Assembly (NCBI GenBank): GCA_963711315.1
Contig: CAVQDQ010000004.1
Span: 372,001-436,000 of the forward strand
DNA length: 64,000 nt
Direction of reading: 5' to 3'
Source: PALSA-612 sp963711315
Lineage (GTDB): Bacteria > Actinomycetota > Thermoleophilia > Gaiellales > Gaiellaceae
Positions 17,543 through 28,061 of the stretch are shown here, in pieces. Position numbers and translations under genes: made by a program. Under the pieces are notes generated by a model. It saw only the letters and a program-made list of their open reading frames with translations, ran no database searches and was not told the origin of the DNA. The stretch's first letter is position 1. Each line of letters begins with the position of its first letter.

Positions 17543-18687
17543 TCGACCGGAGCGGGCGACGGCGCTATCCAGTCGACGCGGCCGGCCCACTTGTCGCGGT
17601 TGTCCGCGTACCACGCGATCGTGCGGCGCACTCCGTCTTCCCAGGAGACGAGAGGCTGCCAGCCGGTCTCGCGTGCGAGCTTCTCGTAGCCGACCTTCAG
17701 CGCGAGCACCTCGCTGGCGCCCGGTCGATGGCGCTCGGGCACGCTCACGAGCTCGCGGTCGCCGGGCCAGTGGCCTTCCTCCTCGCCAACGCGGAGGATG
17801 AGCTCGCCCCAGTCGCGCATCGAGATGTTCTCGCCCTGGCCGTAGACGTAGACGTCGCCGGGGATGCCGTGCGCGGCGACCATCAGGTGGCCGCGGACGC
17901 CGTCCGTGCAGTAGCAGAGATCGCGGAGCGGCTCGAGCTGACCGAGCTCGACGCGCGGCCGCTCCAGTGCCTGGGTGATGATCGTGCCGGTGACGAAGCG
18001 CGGGTTCTGCCGCGGCCCGTAGTTGTTGAACATCCGCGTGACGACGCCTGGGATGCCGAATGCGTCGTAGTAGTTCATCGTCAAGAAGTCCGCCGCGACC
18101 TTCGACGTCGCGTACACGGACTTCGGATTGATCGGCGAGCGCTCGTGGAAGACGACGCCTCCGTCGGAGTCGAAGTCGTGGTGGTGCTGAACGGCATCGC
18201 GTGGGTTGCCGTATTCCTCCGACGTGCCGGCAGTGTCGAAGCGCTCCACCTCGAGGTCGTGGTCGAGGATCGACTGCAGGAGATTGAGCGTGCCGACGAC
18301 GTTCGTCATCACCGTCTCGTACGGCCGGTGCCAGGACTCGCCGACGTGGGCCTGGGCCCCGAGGTGGAAGACGTAGGGTCGGTCCGGCGCCTGCTTCAGC
18401 TCGCGGACGAGGTAGTCGACCGACGTGCGATCGGTGAGGTCGGCGAACTTGATGCGCATTCGCGAGCGGAGGTGGCCGATGTTGTTCAGCGCGCCGCTCG
18501 ACGTGGCGCGGACGAAGGCGACGACGTTCGCGCCGAGCTCCACGAGCGCCTCCGTGAGGTGCGAGCCCATGAAGCCGTCGGCGCCGGTGACGAGCGCCGT
18601 GCGCCCTTCGTAGACGTCACCGAGCTCGCGCCGCAGATCGGCGATCGCAGCTTCGGTCCAGATGCTCTCGGCACCCGCCCCGCTCAT
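17539..18687 (-). CDS. Nucleotide-sugar 4,6-dehydratase, GDP-mannose 4,6-dehydratase-like
   Basis: 382 residues from ATG 18687. An N-terminal extension of about 30 residues precedes the Rossmann motif ALVTGADGFMGSHLTEAL. FHLGAQAHVGES, DTAGTSEEYGNP and the YATSK (YxxxK) motif identify an extended SDR with dehydratase features; TRMFNNYGPRQ and the late WQPLVSWEDGVRRTIAWY are also typical. GDP-mannose is the likeliest substrate because a GDP-fucose-synthase-like reductase follows with a four-base overlap, but dTDP-glucose or CDP-glucose cannot be excluded. First gene of the minus-strand unit 18687-13609. Confidence 0.75.
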   Translation of the reverse strand: MSGAGAESIWTEAAIADLRRELGDVYEGRTALVTGADGFMGSHLTEALVELGANVVAFVRATSSGALNNIGHLRSRMRIKFADLTDRTSVDYLVRELKQAPDRPYVFHLGAQAHVGESWHRPYETVMTNVVGTLNLLQSILDHDLEVERFDTAGTSEEYGNPRDAVQHHHDFDSDGGVVFHERSPINPKSVYATSKVAADFLTMNYYDAFGIPGVVTRMFNNYGPRQNPRFVTGTIITQALERPRVELGQLEPLRDLCYCTDGVRGHLMVAAHGIPGDVYVYGQGENISMRDWGELILRVGEEEGHWPGDRELVSVPERHRPGASEVLALKVGYEKLARETGWQPLVSWEDGVRRTIAWYADNRDKWAGRVDWIAPSPAPVE

Positions 18688-18694
18688 GGCCGCA

Positions 18695-18700
18695 AGAGTA
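18695..18700 (-). promoter_or_regulatory. Candidate leaderless -10 box of the 4,6-dehydratase operon
   Basis: TACTCT on the minus strand ends 7 bases before ATG 18687. The spacing leaves no room for a ribosome-binding site, as in leaderless actinobacterial mRNAs. Confidence 0.45.
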
Positions 18701-18723
18701 ATCCTGGCTGTAAAGGTTTGTTG

Positions 18724-19500
18724 GTGCGTGGATGGGCGAGCCTCTGGGCCGAGAGCGTGAGGCTCGGCCTGGGCCATCTGGTTCGACATGGGTATCGCCG
18801 CGAGGCCGTCGTCCGCGTAGTCGTCCCGCTCGATCCCAGTCGCTACCTCGAGCTGCCGTGGGCGACCGAGCTGCTGGGCGCGCAGCCGGGTGAGCGTGTC
18901 CTCGACCTCGCCAGTCCCAAGCTGCTCGCGGTCGTGCTCGCGCGGCACGGCGTCCTCGTCACGTCCGTCGACCAGCTGGAGCGGGAGATCGAGACGTGGC
19001 GCGCGCTGGCCGGGGATGTTCCGGGCCTCGAGCTACAGGTGGCCGACGGCCGTGCGCTGCCGTTCGAGGACAGCTCGTTCGATCACGCGTACTCGGTCTC
19101 GGTGCTCGAGCACATCGAGGCGCCTGGCGATGCCGAGGCCCTCGGCGAGCTGGCGCGCGTCGTGCGGCCGGGAGGTCGCGTGCTGGTGACCCTTCCACAT
19201 GCGCTCGCGTACCGGGAGGACTGGCGGGACGCTCCCGTCTACGCGAACGAGCCCGGCGACGCGGGGCGCTCGTTCTTCCAACGCTGGTACGACCCGCCTC
19301 GCGTCGACGCGCTCGTCGCCGCCGCGCCGGCGCTCGAGCTCGTGTCGCGCGAGGTCGTGCGCATGCAGCCCAACTGGAACGAGGCCTACGTGCGCTCCTT
19401 CCCGTGGCTCGTGCCGCTGGGACCGGTCTACGGGTTACTCGGCCGAGAGGTCGCCGCACCCGGCGGCGACGTCGTCCGCCTTGGCTTCGTCAAGCGCTGA
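18724..19500 (+). CDS. SAM-dependent methyltransferase, class I
   Basis: Chosen start GTG 18724 (TTG 18721 is also possible), giving 258 residues. The SAM fold reads RVLDLASPKLLAVVLARHG (motif I with SPK in place of the glycine-rich loop), VLVTSVDQL, LQVADGRALPFEDSSFDHAYSVS (in parts) and RVVRPGGRVLVTLPHA. The degenerate motif I is unusual but occurs in methyltransferases of sugar clusters. It is a single-gene plus-strand unit between two minus-strand units; its 3' end overlaps the convergent glycosyltransferase by 11 bases. Substrate unknown. Confidence 0.75.
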   Translation: MRGWASLWAESVRLGLGHLVRHGYRREAVVRVVVPLDPSRYLELPWATELLGAQPGERVLDLASPKLLAVVLARHGVLVTSVDQLEREIETWRALAGDVPGLELQVADGRALPFEDSSFDHAYSVSVLEHIEAPGDAEALGELARVVRPGGRVLVTLPHALAYREDWRDAPVYANEPGDAGRSFFQRWYDPPRVDALVAAAPALELVSREVVRMQPNWNEAYVRSFPWLVPLGPVYGLLGREVAAPGGDVVRLGFVKR

Positions 19501-20551
19501 CGTCGCGGTACACGAAGTCGTGAGCGTGAGCGCACGCGCCCCACGTGAAGCGAGCCGCCTGCGCCAACCCTCGTCCTACGAGCCGCCCGTCGAGCGCGCG
19601 GAGGATCGCGGCAGCCATGTCCTCGGGAGACAGCGGGTCGAAGTACTCGGCCGCATCGCCGCAGACCTCGGGCAGCGACGTGGCACTCGAGACCGCCACG
19701 GGGCAGCCACACGCCATCGCCTCGAGAGGCGGTAGCCCAAAACCCTCGTACAGGCTGGGGAAGACGAGGCAGGCGGCGCTGCGGTACAGCTCGACGAGCT
19801 CATCCGGGGACACGTGCCCGCGCGACTCGACGCCGTCCGGCAGCTGCGCCCGCTCGTGGCCCTGTCCCGTCAGCACGAGTCGCAACTCCGGGCGGTCTCG
19901 CCGCACGCGCGCGAACGCTGCAAACAGGCGCTCGTGGTTCTTGTGCGGCCAGCGGTTCGCGGGGTAAAGGAGAAAGGGCCCACGCTGCCTCTCGTCCGGG
20001 GTGAACCGTCCGTGGTCGATGCCGAGGTGGATCGTGCGGACGCGCGCCGGGGAGAGGCCGTAGCGCTCGAGCAGCGTTCCCCTCGCGTGCTCCGAGATGG
20101 CGATCAAGTAGCGGCTGCGTTGCACCGTCCAGCCGTATGCCGCGCGGCGATAGGCATGCTCTGCCCGCGAGAAGAACTGCGGATAGACCTCGTGCTGGAG
20201 ATCGTGGATCGTCGTCACCGCGGGGGGCCGCACGACGCGGGGGACCATCACGCTGAGCGGAAAGTGCAGGGCATCCAGCGCCGCACGATCGAAGTGGCGA
20301 CGGATTGGCCCAGGCATGGTGGTGGCCAGCGACATCGCGGCGATACGTCCGGGCATCGTCGTTCTCGCCCGGTACTCCGGCACCAGGGTGGTCGGCAGCC
20401 CGTCGCCTGCGCCCGGAGCGACGGTGGGCACGAACGCCGCGTAGTCGAGCTCGCCGACGCGTGCGAGGGCGCGGCAGAGCTCGCGAGCGTACGTCTCCGA
20501 GCCCCCCACGAGCCCGGGCACGAGGGTCAGCAGGCTGATGCCGATGCGCAC
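19490..20551 (-). CDS. Glycosyltransferase family 4
   Basis: 353 residues from GTG 20551. The N-terminal domain opens RIGISLLTLVPGLVGGSETYARELCRAL (in parts) and carries TTIHDLQHEVYPQFFS. The donor domain has LLYPANRWPHKNHERL and the EX7E motif in YEGFGLPPLEAMACGCPVAV. It resembles GT4 mannosyl- or rhamnosyl-transferases (the IHDLQH...P..F pattern), but the sugar cannot be assigned. A monocistronic minus-strand gene that diverges from the methyltransferase at 20616. Confidence 0.87.
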   Translation of the reverse strand: MRIGISLLTLVPGLVGGSETYARELCRALARVGELDYAAFVPTVAPGAGDGLPTTLVPEYRARTTMPGRIAAMSLATTMPGPIRRHFDRAALDALHFPLSVMVPRVVRPPAVTTIHDLQHEVYPQFFSRAEHAYRRAAYGWTVQRSRYLIAISEHARGTLLERYGLSPARVRTIHLGIDHGRFTPDERQRGPFLLYPANRWPHKNHERLFAAFARVRRDRPELRLVLTGQGHERAQLPDGVESRGHVSPDELVELYRSAACLVFPSLYEGFGLPPLEAMACGCPVAVSSATSLPEVCGDAAEYFDPLSPEDMAAAILRALDGRLVGRGLAQAARFTWGACAHAHDFVYRDVSA

Positions 20552-20558
20552 GGCGTCG

Positions 20559-20564
20559 AGCCTA
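20559..20564 (-). promoter_or_regulatory. Candidate leaderless -10 box of the GT4 gene
   Basis: TAGGCT on the minus strand, 7 bases before GTG 20551. Confidence 0.45.
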
Positions 20565-20603
20565 GCCGCGCCGCCCGCTAACGATGCCGTAACAGACCGG
20601 GGC

Positions 20604-20609
20604 TACGAT
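20604..20609 (+). promoter_or_regulatory. Candidate leaderless -10 box of the 20.6-30.4 kb operon
   Basis: TACGAT, 6 bases before ATG 20616. It would drive the nine-gene glycosyltransferase operon. The divergent box at 20559-20564 lies 40 bases away. Confidence 0.45.
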
Positions 20610-20615
20610 CTGGGC

Positions 20616-21740
20616 ATGCCGGACAGCGGCGTGCACGATGGTGCGTCTGCACAGGCTTCGCTGTCGGCGGAGGTTGACGCTGTCGCGCTGTTCGAGGAAC
20701 TTCGCGAAGAGATTCGGCGTGGCGGCGTCGGTGCCGAGGGCGCTCGCGCGACCTGGCGCGCTCAGGCCGAGCGCATGTGGCCGGTCTCGGCCGAGCGGCC
20801 GCTCGAGCGACGCCCGGGCATCAAAGGCGCGATCGCATATCCCGTCAAGCGTCTGTTACGGCCGCTGCTGCGGTGGTATGTCGAGCCGTTGGCGGCAGAG
20901 CAGCGAGCCTTCAACGACGCGGTGCTCAAGCTCGTCGACGACCTGTACGAGACGGTCGATCGGGCAGCCGCTGGTGACGAGTCGAGCCGCCGTACGCTCG
21001 TCGAGCTCGAAGAGCGTCTGCGGCGCGTCGAACGGCGCGGACCGGGATCGGCACTCGCTGCTGTGACCACCGTCGCGACGCAGCCGGCTGCGACTGCTGT
21101 CCCGGATTACTTCGGGTTCGAGGCGAGGATGCGCGGCTCGACGGCCGGCGTACGCGAGCGTCAGCGTCCCTACGTCGACGACTTCCGGGACGCGGCCCCG
21201 GTGCTCGACATCGGCTGCGGTCGGGGCGAGTTCCTCACGTTGCTGCGCGAGGCCGGCGTCGAAGCGCGCGGGGTGGACGCCGACGCTGACATGGTCGCGT
21301 ACGCCCAGGGGGAGGGGCTCGCCGTGGAGCAGGCGGATGCCCTCGCGTACCTGGAGGCTCTCGAAGACGACTCGCTCGGCGGCATCTTTGCCGCGCAGGT
21401 CGTCGAGCACCTTCCTCCGGGGACGCTGGTCCGGCTGCTCGAGCTCGCCGCGTCCAAGCTTCGTCCGGGCGGTCTGCTCGTCGCCGAGACGATCAACCCG
21501 CTCTCGCCGCTCGCGCTCCGCAGCTACTTCGCCGACCTCACACATGCGCAGCCGCTCGTGCCGGAGACGCTCGTGCTGCTCGCCGAGCAGGCGGGCTTCC
21601 GCGAGGTGGCGACGCGCTTCCTCAACGAGCCCGAAGAGAAGCTCGCGGTGCCCGACGACCCGGTGATCGCGGCGAACGTGCGCCGGTTGAACGAGCTGCT
21701 GTTCGGGCCGCTCGACTACGCAATTCTCGCGCGGTCGTGA
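20616..21740 (+). CDS. Methyltransferase resembling O-antigen chain-terminating WbdD class
   Basis: 374 residues from ATG 20616. Residues 1-150 are helical and charged with a short hydrophobic stretch (PVKRLLRPLLRWYVEPL), a probable membrane-associating region. The SAM domain follows: RMRGSTAGVRERQRPYVDDF, VLDIGCGRGEFLTLLREAGV, GVDADADMV, QVVEHLPPGTLVRLLELA, LRPGGLLVAETINP and an SYFADLTHAQPL segment. This order matches the chain-terminator methyltransferases of ABC-exported O-antigens, in which a methyl cap stops elongation and marks the chain for the Wzt C-terminal domain. A Wzt with such a domain is encoded at 38914, which supports that role by inference. First gene of a nine-gene operon. 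Confidence 0.78.
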   Translation: MPDSGVHDGASAQASLSAEVDAVALFEELREEIRRGGVGAEGARATWRAQAERMWPVSAERPLERRPGIKGAIAYPVKRLLRPLLRWYVEPLAAEQRAFNDAVLKLVDDLYETVDRAAAGDESSRRTLVELEERLRRVERRGPGSALAAVTTVATQPAATAVPDYFGFEARMRGSTAGVRERQRPYVDDFRDAAPVLDIGCGRGEFLTLLREAGVEARGVDADADMVAYAQGEGLAVEQADALAYLEALEDDSLGGIFAAQVVEHLPPGTLVRLLELAASKLRPGGLLVAETINPLSPLALRSYFADLTHAQPLVPETLVLLAEQAGFREVATRFLNEPEEKLAVPDDPVIAANVRRLNELLFGPLDYAILARS

Positions 21741-22763
21741 GGATCGCCGTCTGCCGTCCGCAGGTGCCGTTCGAGCGCGGCGGCGCCGAGATCTTCGCCG
21801 ACGAGCTCACGAGCGAGCTGCGCCGGCGCGGGCACGAGGCGGACGTCGTCACGCTTCCTTTCAAGTGGTACCCGGGCGTGCGCGTGTTGAGTCAGGCCCT
21901 CCTCTGGCGGCTCGCCGACCTGACAGAGGCCGACGGCCGCGCGATCGACATGGTGATCGCGACGAAGTTCCCCTCGTACTGCGTCCGCCATCCGAACAAG
22001 GTCGTGTGGCTGCTCCACCAGTTCCGCCAGGCGTACGAGCTCGACCGCACCGAGCTGGGCCAGTTCTCCGAGTCGCCGTCCGACCGCGCCCTCCGCCGGC
22101 ACGTGCAACGCCTCGACCGCGTCTGCCTCGGCGAGGCCCGCCGCGTTTTCGCGACCTCGCAAAACGTCGCCGACCGCCTCATGCGCTCGACGGACATCGC
22201 CGCCGAGGTGATGCCACATCCCCCGCAGCAACTCGACTACCGCTGCGACGAGTACGGCGACTTCGTGCTCTCGGTCGGCCGGCTCGATCGCGCGAAACGG
22301 GTCGACCTCATGCTCGAGGCGCTGGTCGCCGACTCGACGTTGCGCGGCGTGGTCGTCGGGGACGGGCCCGACCGCGCACGGCTCGAGCAGCTGGCGGCGA
22401 GGCATGGCCTCGACGGGCGCGTGACGTTCTCCGGCCGCGTCGACGAATCCCAGCTCGTCGACCTCTACGCCCGCTGCCTCGCCGTCTACTACGCCCCCGT
22501 GGACGAGGACTTCGGCATGGTTCCCTTCGAGGCGTTTCTGGCGGAGAAGCCCGTCATCACGACCGCCGACGCCGGCGGCCCGCTTGGAGGTCGTCTCCGA
22601 CCGGCGTACCGGGCTCGTGTGCGAGCCACGAGCTGCTGCAGTTGCCGAAGCGTGCGCATGGCTCCGCGACCACGTAGAGGACGCGCGCACGTGGGGGCAG
22701 GCGGGCCGGGCGGTCGCGGAGCAGTTGACGTGGGACCGCGCGATCGACCGCCTTCTCGCATGA
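21737..22763 (+). CDS. Glycosyltransferase family 4 (one frameshift)
   Basis: From GTG 21737 (GTGA overlap), about 341 residues after repair. The acceptor domain begins RIAVCRPQVPFERGGAEIF; the donor domain has FVLSVGRLDRAKRVDLML and the EX7E-type FGMVPFEAFLAEKPVITT. It resembles the mannosyl-transferases of O-antigen loci. An extra T at 22584-22585 shifts the frame after AGGPL; removal restores EVVSDRRTGLVCEP and the helix to TGA 22761-22763. That stop overlaps the next gene's ATG. Confidence 0.8.
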
Positions 22764-23967
22764 ACGTCGCCTACTACTCCCCTCTGCCGCCCTCGCGCTC
22801 GGGCGTCGCCGACTACAGCGCGCTGCTGCTCCCCGCACTGGAGCAGCGGATCGACGTCGAGATCGCACGGCCGGGCCGCTTCCGCCGCGCCCCGAAGGCC
22901 GACGTCGCCCTCTACCACGTAGGCAACGATCCGGAAGCTCACGGCTGGATCGTCGAAGCGCTGCGCCGCCGGCCCGGCGTAGTCGTCCTCCACGAGCTCG
23001 TCCTGCACCACCTCGTGGCGGGTATCACGCTGGCCCGTGGTGACGCGGCCGCCTACCTGGCGGCGATGGAGCGCGGAGTACGGCCTCGCCGGCCGCCTGC
23101 TCGCCTACGGCGTCCTCGACAATCGCATTCCGCCGTTGTGGGAGACGCGGCCGCAGGACTTCCCGCTCGCGGGCGAGATCCTGAGGCTCGCGCGGAGCCT
23201 TATCGTCCACTCGCGCTACGTGGAGGAGGGCTCGCGCGCCGCGGGCTACGAGGGTCCGATCGCACGAATCCCGCATCCGGCTTGGACACGGGCAGCCGAG
23301 ATGGCCACCGAGGGCAAGCTCATCGGCTGCTTCGGCCACCTGAACGAGAGCAAGCGGATCCCGCAGCTCTACGCGGCCTTCGCGCGGCTGCGCGAGCGGC
23401 TCCCCGGCGCGCGGTTGCTCCTCGTAGGTAGTGCCTCGCGCCGGCTCGCCGATCTCGGCGTGCCTGAGGGAGTGACGCGCGAGGACTACGTCGACGAGGA
23501 ACGGCTCTGGTCGCTCATGGCTTCGTGTGACGTCGTCGTCTCGCTGCGCTCGCCGACGATGGGCGAGACATCGGGGACCGTTATCCGGGCGCTCTCGATC
23601 GGCCGTCCGCTCGTCGTCTCCGATGTCGGCTGGTTCTCGGAGCTGCCCGACACGGTGGCCGTCAAGGTGGCCCCGGACGAGCGGGAGGTGGAGACGCTGG
23701 CCACCGAGCTGGAGCGACTCCTGAGCGACGACGACGCGCGCGGCAGCGATGAGTGCCGCCGCGCTCGAGCTGGTAACGACGGAGCATGCGCTCGACCGGG
23801 TCGCGGACCTCTACGTCGCCACGCTCGAGGAAGCCGCGGGCGGCGAGGCCGTTCGCGAGGCCGTGACGCGTGAGGTGGCGGAGGCCGCCGCCGAGGTGGG
23901 CATCGGCTCCGACGATCCCGAGGCGAAGGAGCTGGCGGCCCGCCTGCGCGAGGCTGAGCTTGGGTAG
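22760..23967 (+). CDS. Glycosyltransferase family 4 with C-terminal helical tail (two frameshifts)
   Basis: From ATG 22760; about 401 residues after repair. MNVAYYSPLPPSRSGVADYS is the typical start of GT4 enzymes such as mannosyltransferases (cited in part). The donor domain has GKLIGCFGHLNESKRIPQL; RSPTMGETSGTVIRALSIGRPLV replaces the EX7E motif with E...T.IRALS, as in a known GT4 subgroup. Extra bases near 23075 (after AAMER) and 23742 (after SDDDAR) break the frame. Beyond the second lies an alanine- and glutamate-rich tail of about 70 residues, predicted helical. It ends at TAG 23965-23967 inside the next start region. Confidence 0.72.
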
Positions 23968-26017
23968 ATATCTCGCCCGCGTCCCGGCGTGGGCCTGGCT
24001 CGCGAGCATCGTCACCGTCTCGACGCTCGTCCGCTATGTGCTCGGACGCGGCACGGTCGCGCCGTGGATCATGGTCGACGAGCTCATCTACTCGGAGCTC
24101 GCGAAGAGCCTCGCGGACTCCGGCCGCTTCCTCATCCGAGGTGAGGCGACTGCGGCATACGGCATCGTCTACCCGGCGCTGATCGCACCCGCGTGGGCGA
24201 TCTTCGAGTCGGTGCCGCAGGCGTACGCGGCGGCGAAGGCGATCAACGCGCTCGTCATGTCGCTCGCGGCCGTGCCGGCGTACTTCCTCGCCCGCCGCGT
24301 GCTCTCGGAACCACTCGCCCTCGTGGCTGCGGCGCTGACCGTTGCCGTGCCGTCGATGGTCTACACGGCGACCTTGATGACGGAGAACGCGTTCTACCCG
24401 CTGTTTCTCTGTGCTGCCCTGGCAATGGTCTTGTGGCTCGAGCGGCCGACTCCACTCCGAACGGCGATCGTGCTAGGCGTCTGCCTCGTTGCCTACCTCA
24501 CCCGCCAGCAGGCGGTGGCGCTGCTACCGGCGCTGCTGACGGCGCCGCTGCTCGTGGCAGGGAGGGCCGCGTTCCGTCGCTATGCGCTTGTGTACGAACT
24601 GGCTGCCGCGGGCTTCTCGGGATCCTTGTCGTCCAGTTGGCCAGAGGACGCTCGCCGCTCGGGGTCTTCGGCGCTTACGAGGTGGCGGGCCGCGCCGACT
24701 ACTCGGTGCGGGAGGTGGCGAAGTGGTTCGCGTACCACGTCGGGGAGCTCAGCCTCGCGCTCGGCGTGATCCCTTTTGCGGCACTGATCCTCCTGGCGCT
24801 CATGCCGCGCCGGCTGACCGAGCGGCGACCGCATCTTCGTCGCCGCGGCCGTCAGCCTCTCGTTCTGGCTCGTACTCGAGGTCGCCGTCTTCGCCTCCGA
24901 GCAGACATTCCGCATCGAGGAGCGAAACATGTTCTACGTCGGGGCGCTGTTCCTGATCGCGCTGCTCGTGTGGCTCGAGCGCGGCCTGCCGAGGCCTCAG
25001 CCGGCGACAGCGATTGCGGCTCTACTCGCCGTCGGGTTACCGCTCGCGATCCCGTACGACGACTTCATCGGCCTCAACGCCGTGTCAGACACCGCGGCGC
25101 TGCTGCCGCTGGGCTGGCTCGTCGAGAAGGGCCTCGCCCTTTCGGACGCGAGCCTCGTCGTCCTCGCCGGCGCGGTCGTCGCCGGCCTCGCCTTCCTCTT
25201 CGTTCCCCGGCGCTATGCGCTCGTGCTGCCGGGGCTCGTGCTCGTCTACTTCGCCGTCTCACAGCACCCGATCGTGGCGGAGCATCGCTTCCGCTCGGCA
25301 CAGCACCTCTTCGGCGGGATTTCGTCGCAGCAGCGCGACTGGATCGACCGGGCGGTGGGGTCGGACGCTGACGTATCGCTCGTCTGGACCGGAACCTCGG
25401 ACAAGTTCACGGTCTGGGAGAACGAGCTCTTCAATCGCAGCGTCGGCAGGATCTACACGACAGGGCCCGCGGTGCCCGGCGGCCTCGCCCAGACGCCCGT
25501 CCGCGTCGACAGGCGCACCGGGTTACGTCCGTGGGCCGAACGGCCGTCGTCGTCGCCGAGGACTTGCTGACCGACGCCTCGGTCGAGCTCGACGGCAAGG
25601 TACTGGCCGAGGACGAGCGGACTCGCATGCTCCTCTATCGCGTCGACGGGCCGCTGCGACAGCTGGCTTTCGTCGACGGCCTCTACCCGCGAGATACGTG
25701 GTCGAGGCGGAACGTCACGTACACGCGACACGATTGCCGCGGCGGCACGCTCGAGGTCGAGTTGCAGAGCGACCCCAGCGCTGTTCGACGAGCCGAACGC
25801 TGTGGTGGCGCGTGTCGGCGGACGGTCGTCGCTCGGTCAGTCGTATTTCCAGCCTTGACCAAGACCTTGCGCGTCCCGCTGGAGCCCGGATGGCGACAAG
25901 TGCGTCGTCCACTTCACGGTCGAGAGCACGGCGATGCCCACGGTCGTTACCGGCGGCGAGAATCCTGACGGCCGCGAGCTTGGGATGCACTTCAATCGGT
26001 TCGAATACAAGCCGTGA
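23960..26017 (+). CDS. Polytopic membrane glycosyltransferase-like protein (about six frameshifts)
   Basis: Begins at TTG 23960 and ends at TGA 26015-26017; about 685 residues when repaired. The N-terminus reads YLARVPAWAWLASIV and then WIMVDELIYSELAKSLADSG, the acidic first loop of GT-C enzymes, with about ten membrane segments after it. It is a paralogue of the protein at 30428-32593 (DELE.TQLSRSIAATG, PAW..., YFLAR). Indels are inferred near 24612 (deletion), 24826 (insertion), 25515-25550 (composite), 25774 (insertion), 25854 (deletion) and 25888 (insertion). The restored C-terminal soluble domain ends VVHFTVESTAMPTVVTGG...LGMHFNRFEYKP, a beta-rich module. The gene is either badly sequenced or decaying; conserved text between the breaks favours the first. 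Confidence 0.6.
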
Positions 26018-27092
26018 GGATCGCCTTCGACGTCGCACCGCTCTCGCATCCTCGATCGGGGATCGGCACGTACCTCCGCGGGTCGTTGGCGGGACTGGCG
26101 GAGGCGGCCGCGGGTGAGCACGAGATCGTCGCCTTCGCGCCCACCAGCCCGCAGGGGAAGAAGGCGATCCCCGACGGCGCTTGCCGGCATCCCGGTCGAG
26201 CTCTCGCTCCAGTTCCTCCCCTTCGCCCACTTCTGGCGCCAGGGTTGGAGCCGCCTGGGGTGGCCTCCCGTCGAGCGCTTCCTCGGCCCGGTGGACGTGC
26301 TCCACTTCTCGGACTGGATGTATCCGCCACAGCGCGGAGGGATCCGCTCGACGACGGTTCACGATTTCGTGCCGTTGCGGCACCCGGAGTGGGTGCAAGG
26401 CCGCACTCGCCGCATGCACACGGCGAAGTACCGGAACGCGGCGCGCACATGCGATCTCGTCTTCGCCAACTCGGCGTTCACCGCACGCGAAGTCGTCGAG
26501 CTGCTCAGCGTGCCCGAGGATCGGGTGCGGGTGGCGCTGCCGGGAGTGGACGCCGTCTTCACGGCCGACGGCGCGAGTGCCGAGCTCGGCGGCGACTACG
26601 TCCTCACCGTCGGCGACGCTCGAGCCGCGCAAGAACCTCGCTGCGCTCGTGGAGGCGCATGCGCTGCTCGGCCGCGGCGACGACCTGTTGCTGGCGGTCG
26701 TTGGCGCGGAGGGGTGGGGCGAGCAGCCGGCGCTCGACCGGCCGGGCATCGTCAGGCTCGGCTATGTGGACGACGACGAGCTGGCCGGCCTGTACCGCGG
26801 CGCAGCCGTGTTCGCGTACCCGTCGCGCTTCGAGGGCTTCGGCCTGCCTGTGATCGAGGCGATGGCCTGCGGCGCGCCTGTCGTCTGCTCGTCGCACGAG
26901 TCGATGGACGAGGCGTGCGGCGACGCCGCCGTGCGTGCCGATCCCGAGAATCCAGCCGCAATTGCCGCGGCAATCGAGATCGCGCTCGATCGGCGAGACG
27001 AGCTCGTTTCGCGCGGCCTTCTCAATGCCGCGCGCTTCTCGTGGAGCCACACGGGCCGGGTCTTCCTCGGTGCGTACGTGGAAGCGGCCTGA
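26014..27092 (+). CDS. Glycosyltransferase family 4 (two frameshifts)
   Basis: GTG 26014 overlaps the previous stop (GTGA); about 358 residues after repair. It opens RIAFDVAPLSHPRSGIGTYL, contains DVLHFSDWMYPP, STTVHDFVPLRHPEW and VFANSAFTAREVVELL, and the donor domain has TLEPRKNLAALV plus EX7E in FEGFGLPVIEAMACGAPVV. Extra bases lie at 26176-26177 (after KKAIPD) and about 26614 (before TLEPRKN). It belongs to the GT4 group of mannosyltransferases with the hallmark TVHD.....P and TLEPRKN. The next two genes are close paralogues, so this is a tandem array. Confidence 0.78.
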
Positions 27093-28061
27093 TGCGCGTG
27101 GGCCTCGACATCTCGCCGCTCGACCAGACCCGCGCCGGCACCGCGCGCTACATCGAGGCAGTCGAAGCGGATCGAGGGCATCGAGCTCGTGCGCCTCGGC
27201 CGCCGCGGCTCCGGGCGCACGGTGACTGTCTACCGCGACGCGTGGTGGTACCCGGTCAGCCTTCCACGCCTGGCGAGGCGCGAGCGGCTCGACGTCCTCC
27301 ATTGCCCGACGTTCCGCGGGCCGATTTCACCCCCGCCGATGCCGTTGGTCGTTACCGTTCACGATCTCGCCGTCCTGCGCCACCCAGAGACGTTCAACCA
27401 GTGGACGCGGCGCTACAGCCGCTCGTGCGTACCTCGGGTGGCGCGGGCGGCGAGCCGCATCGTCGCCGTCTCCGAGTTCACGAAGCGCGAGCTCGTCGAG
27501 CTGCTCGGCACGCCGCCGGGAAAGGTGACGGTCATTCCGAACGGCGTGGCAGAGGTCTTTTCGCCCGACGGCCGCGCGGCCGAGGGCGACTACGTGCTGG
27601 CCGTGGGCACGCTGGAGCCGCGGAAGAACCTCGAGCGGGTCCAGGAGGCAGCCCGTCTGGCCGACGCCGAACTGCGCGTCGTCGGCGCCCGCGGCTGGGG
27701 CGGCGTTCAGGCTGCGGGCTGGCTAGGGCGGGTCTCCGACGACGAGCTGGCGCGTCTCTATCGGGGCGCGAGGTGCGTCGTCTACGCATCGCTGTACGAG
27801 GGCTTCGGCCTGCCCATAGCGGAGGCGATGGCCTGCGGGACGCCGGTGGTCACGAGCCGGGGCGGTGCGACAGAGGAGACGGCCGGCGGCGCCGCGGTGC
27901 TCGTCGACCCGTACGACCCGGCTGCAATCGCCTCAGGCATCGCGGAAGCGGTGGAACGACGCGATGAATTGCGCCGGCTCGGCCTCGAACGTGCCCGCGC
28001 CTTCTCGTGGGAGGCGGTGGCGCGCGCGACCGCCGACGTCTACCGGGAAGTCGCCGCATGA
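27092..28061 (+). CDS. Glycosyltransferase family 4 (one frameshift)
   Basis: ATG 27092 shares one base with the previous stop (TGATG). MRVGLDISPLDQTRAGTARY opens the frame; an extra G at 27164 breaks it after YIEAV, and repair continues KRIEGIELVRLGRRGSG. After that come VTVHDLAVLRHPETFNQW, VAVSEFTKRELVELLG, VGTLEPRKNLERV and EX7E in YEGFGLPIAEAMACGTPVV. About 322 residues, with the N-terminal domain slightly shorter than its tandem neighbours. Second member of a three-gene GT4 array; each member probably adds one sugar of a repeat. Confidence 0.8.
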
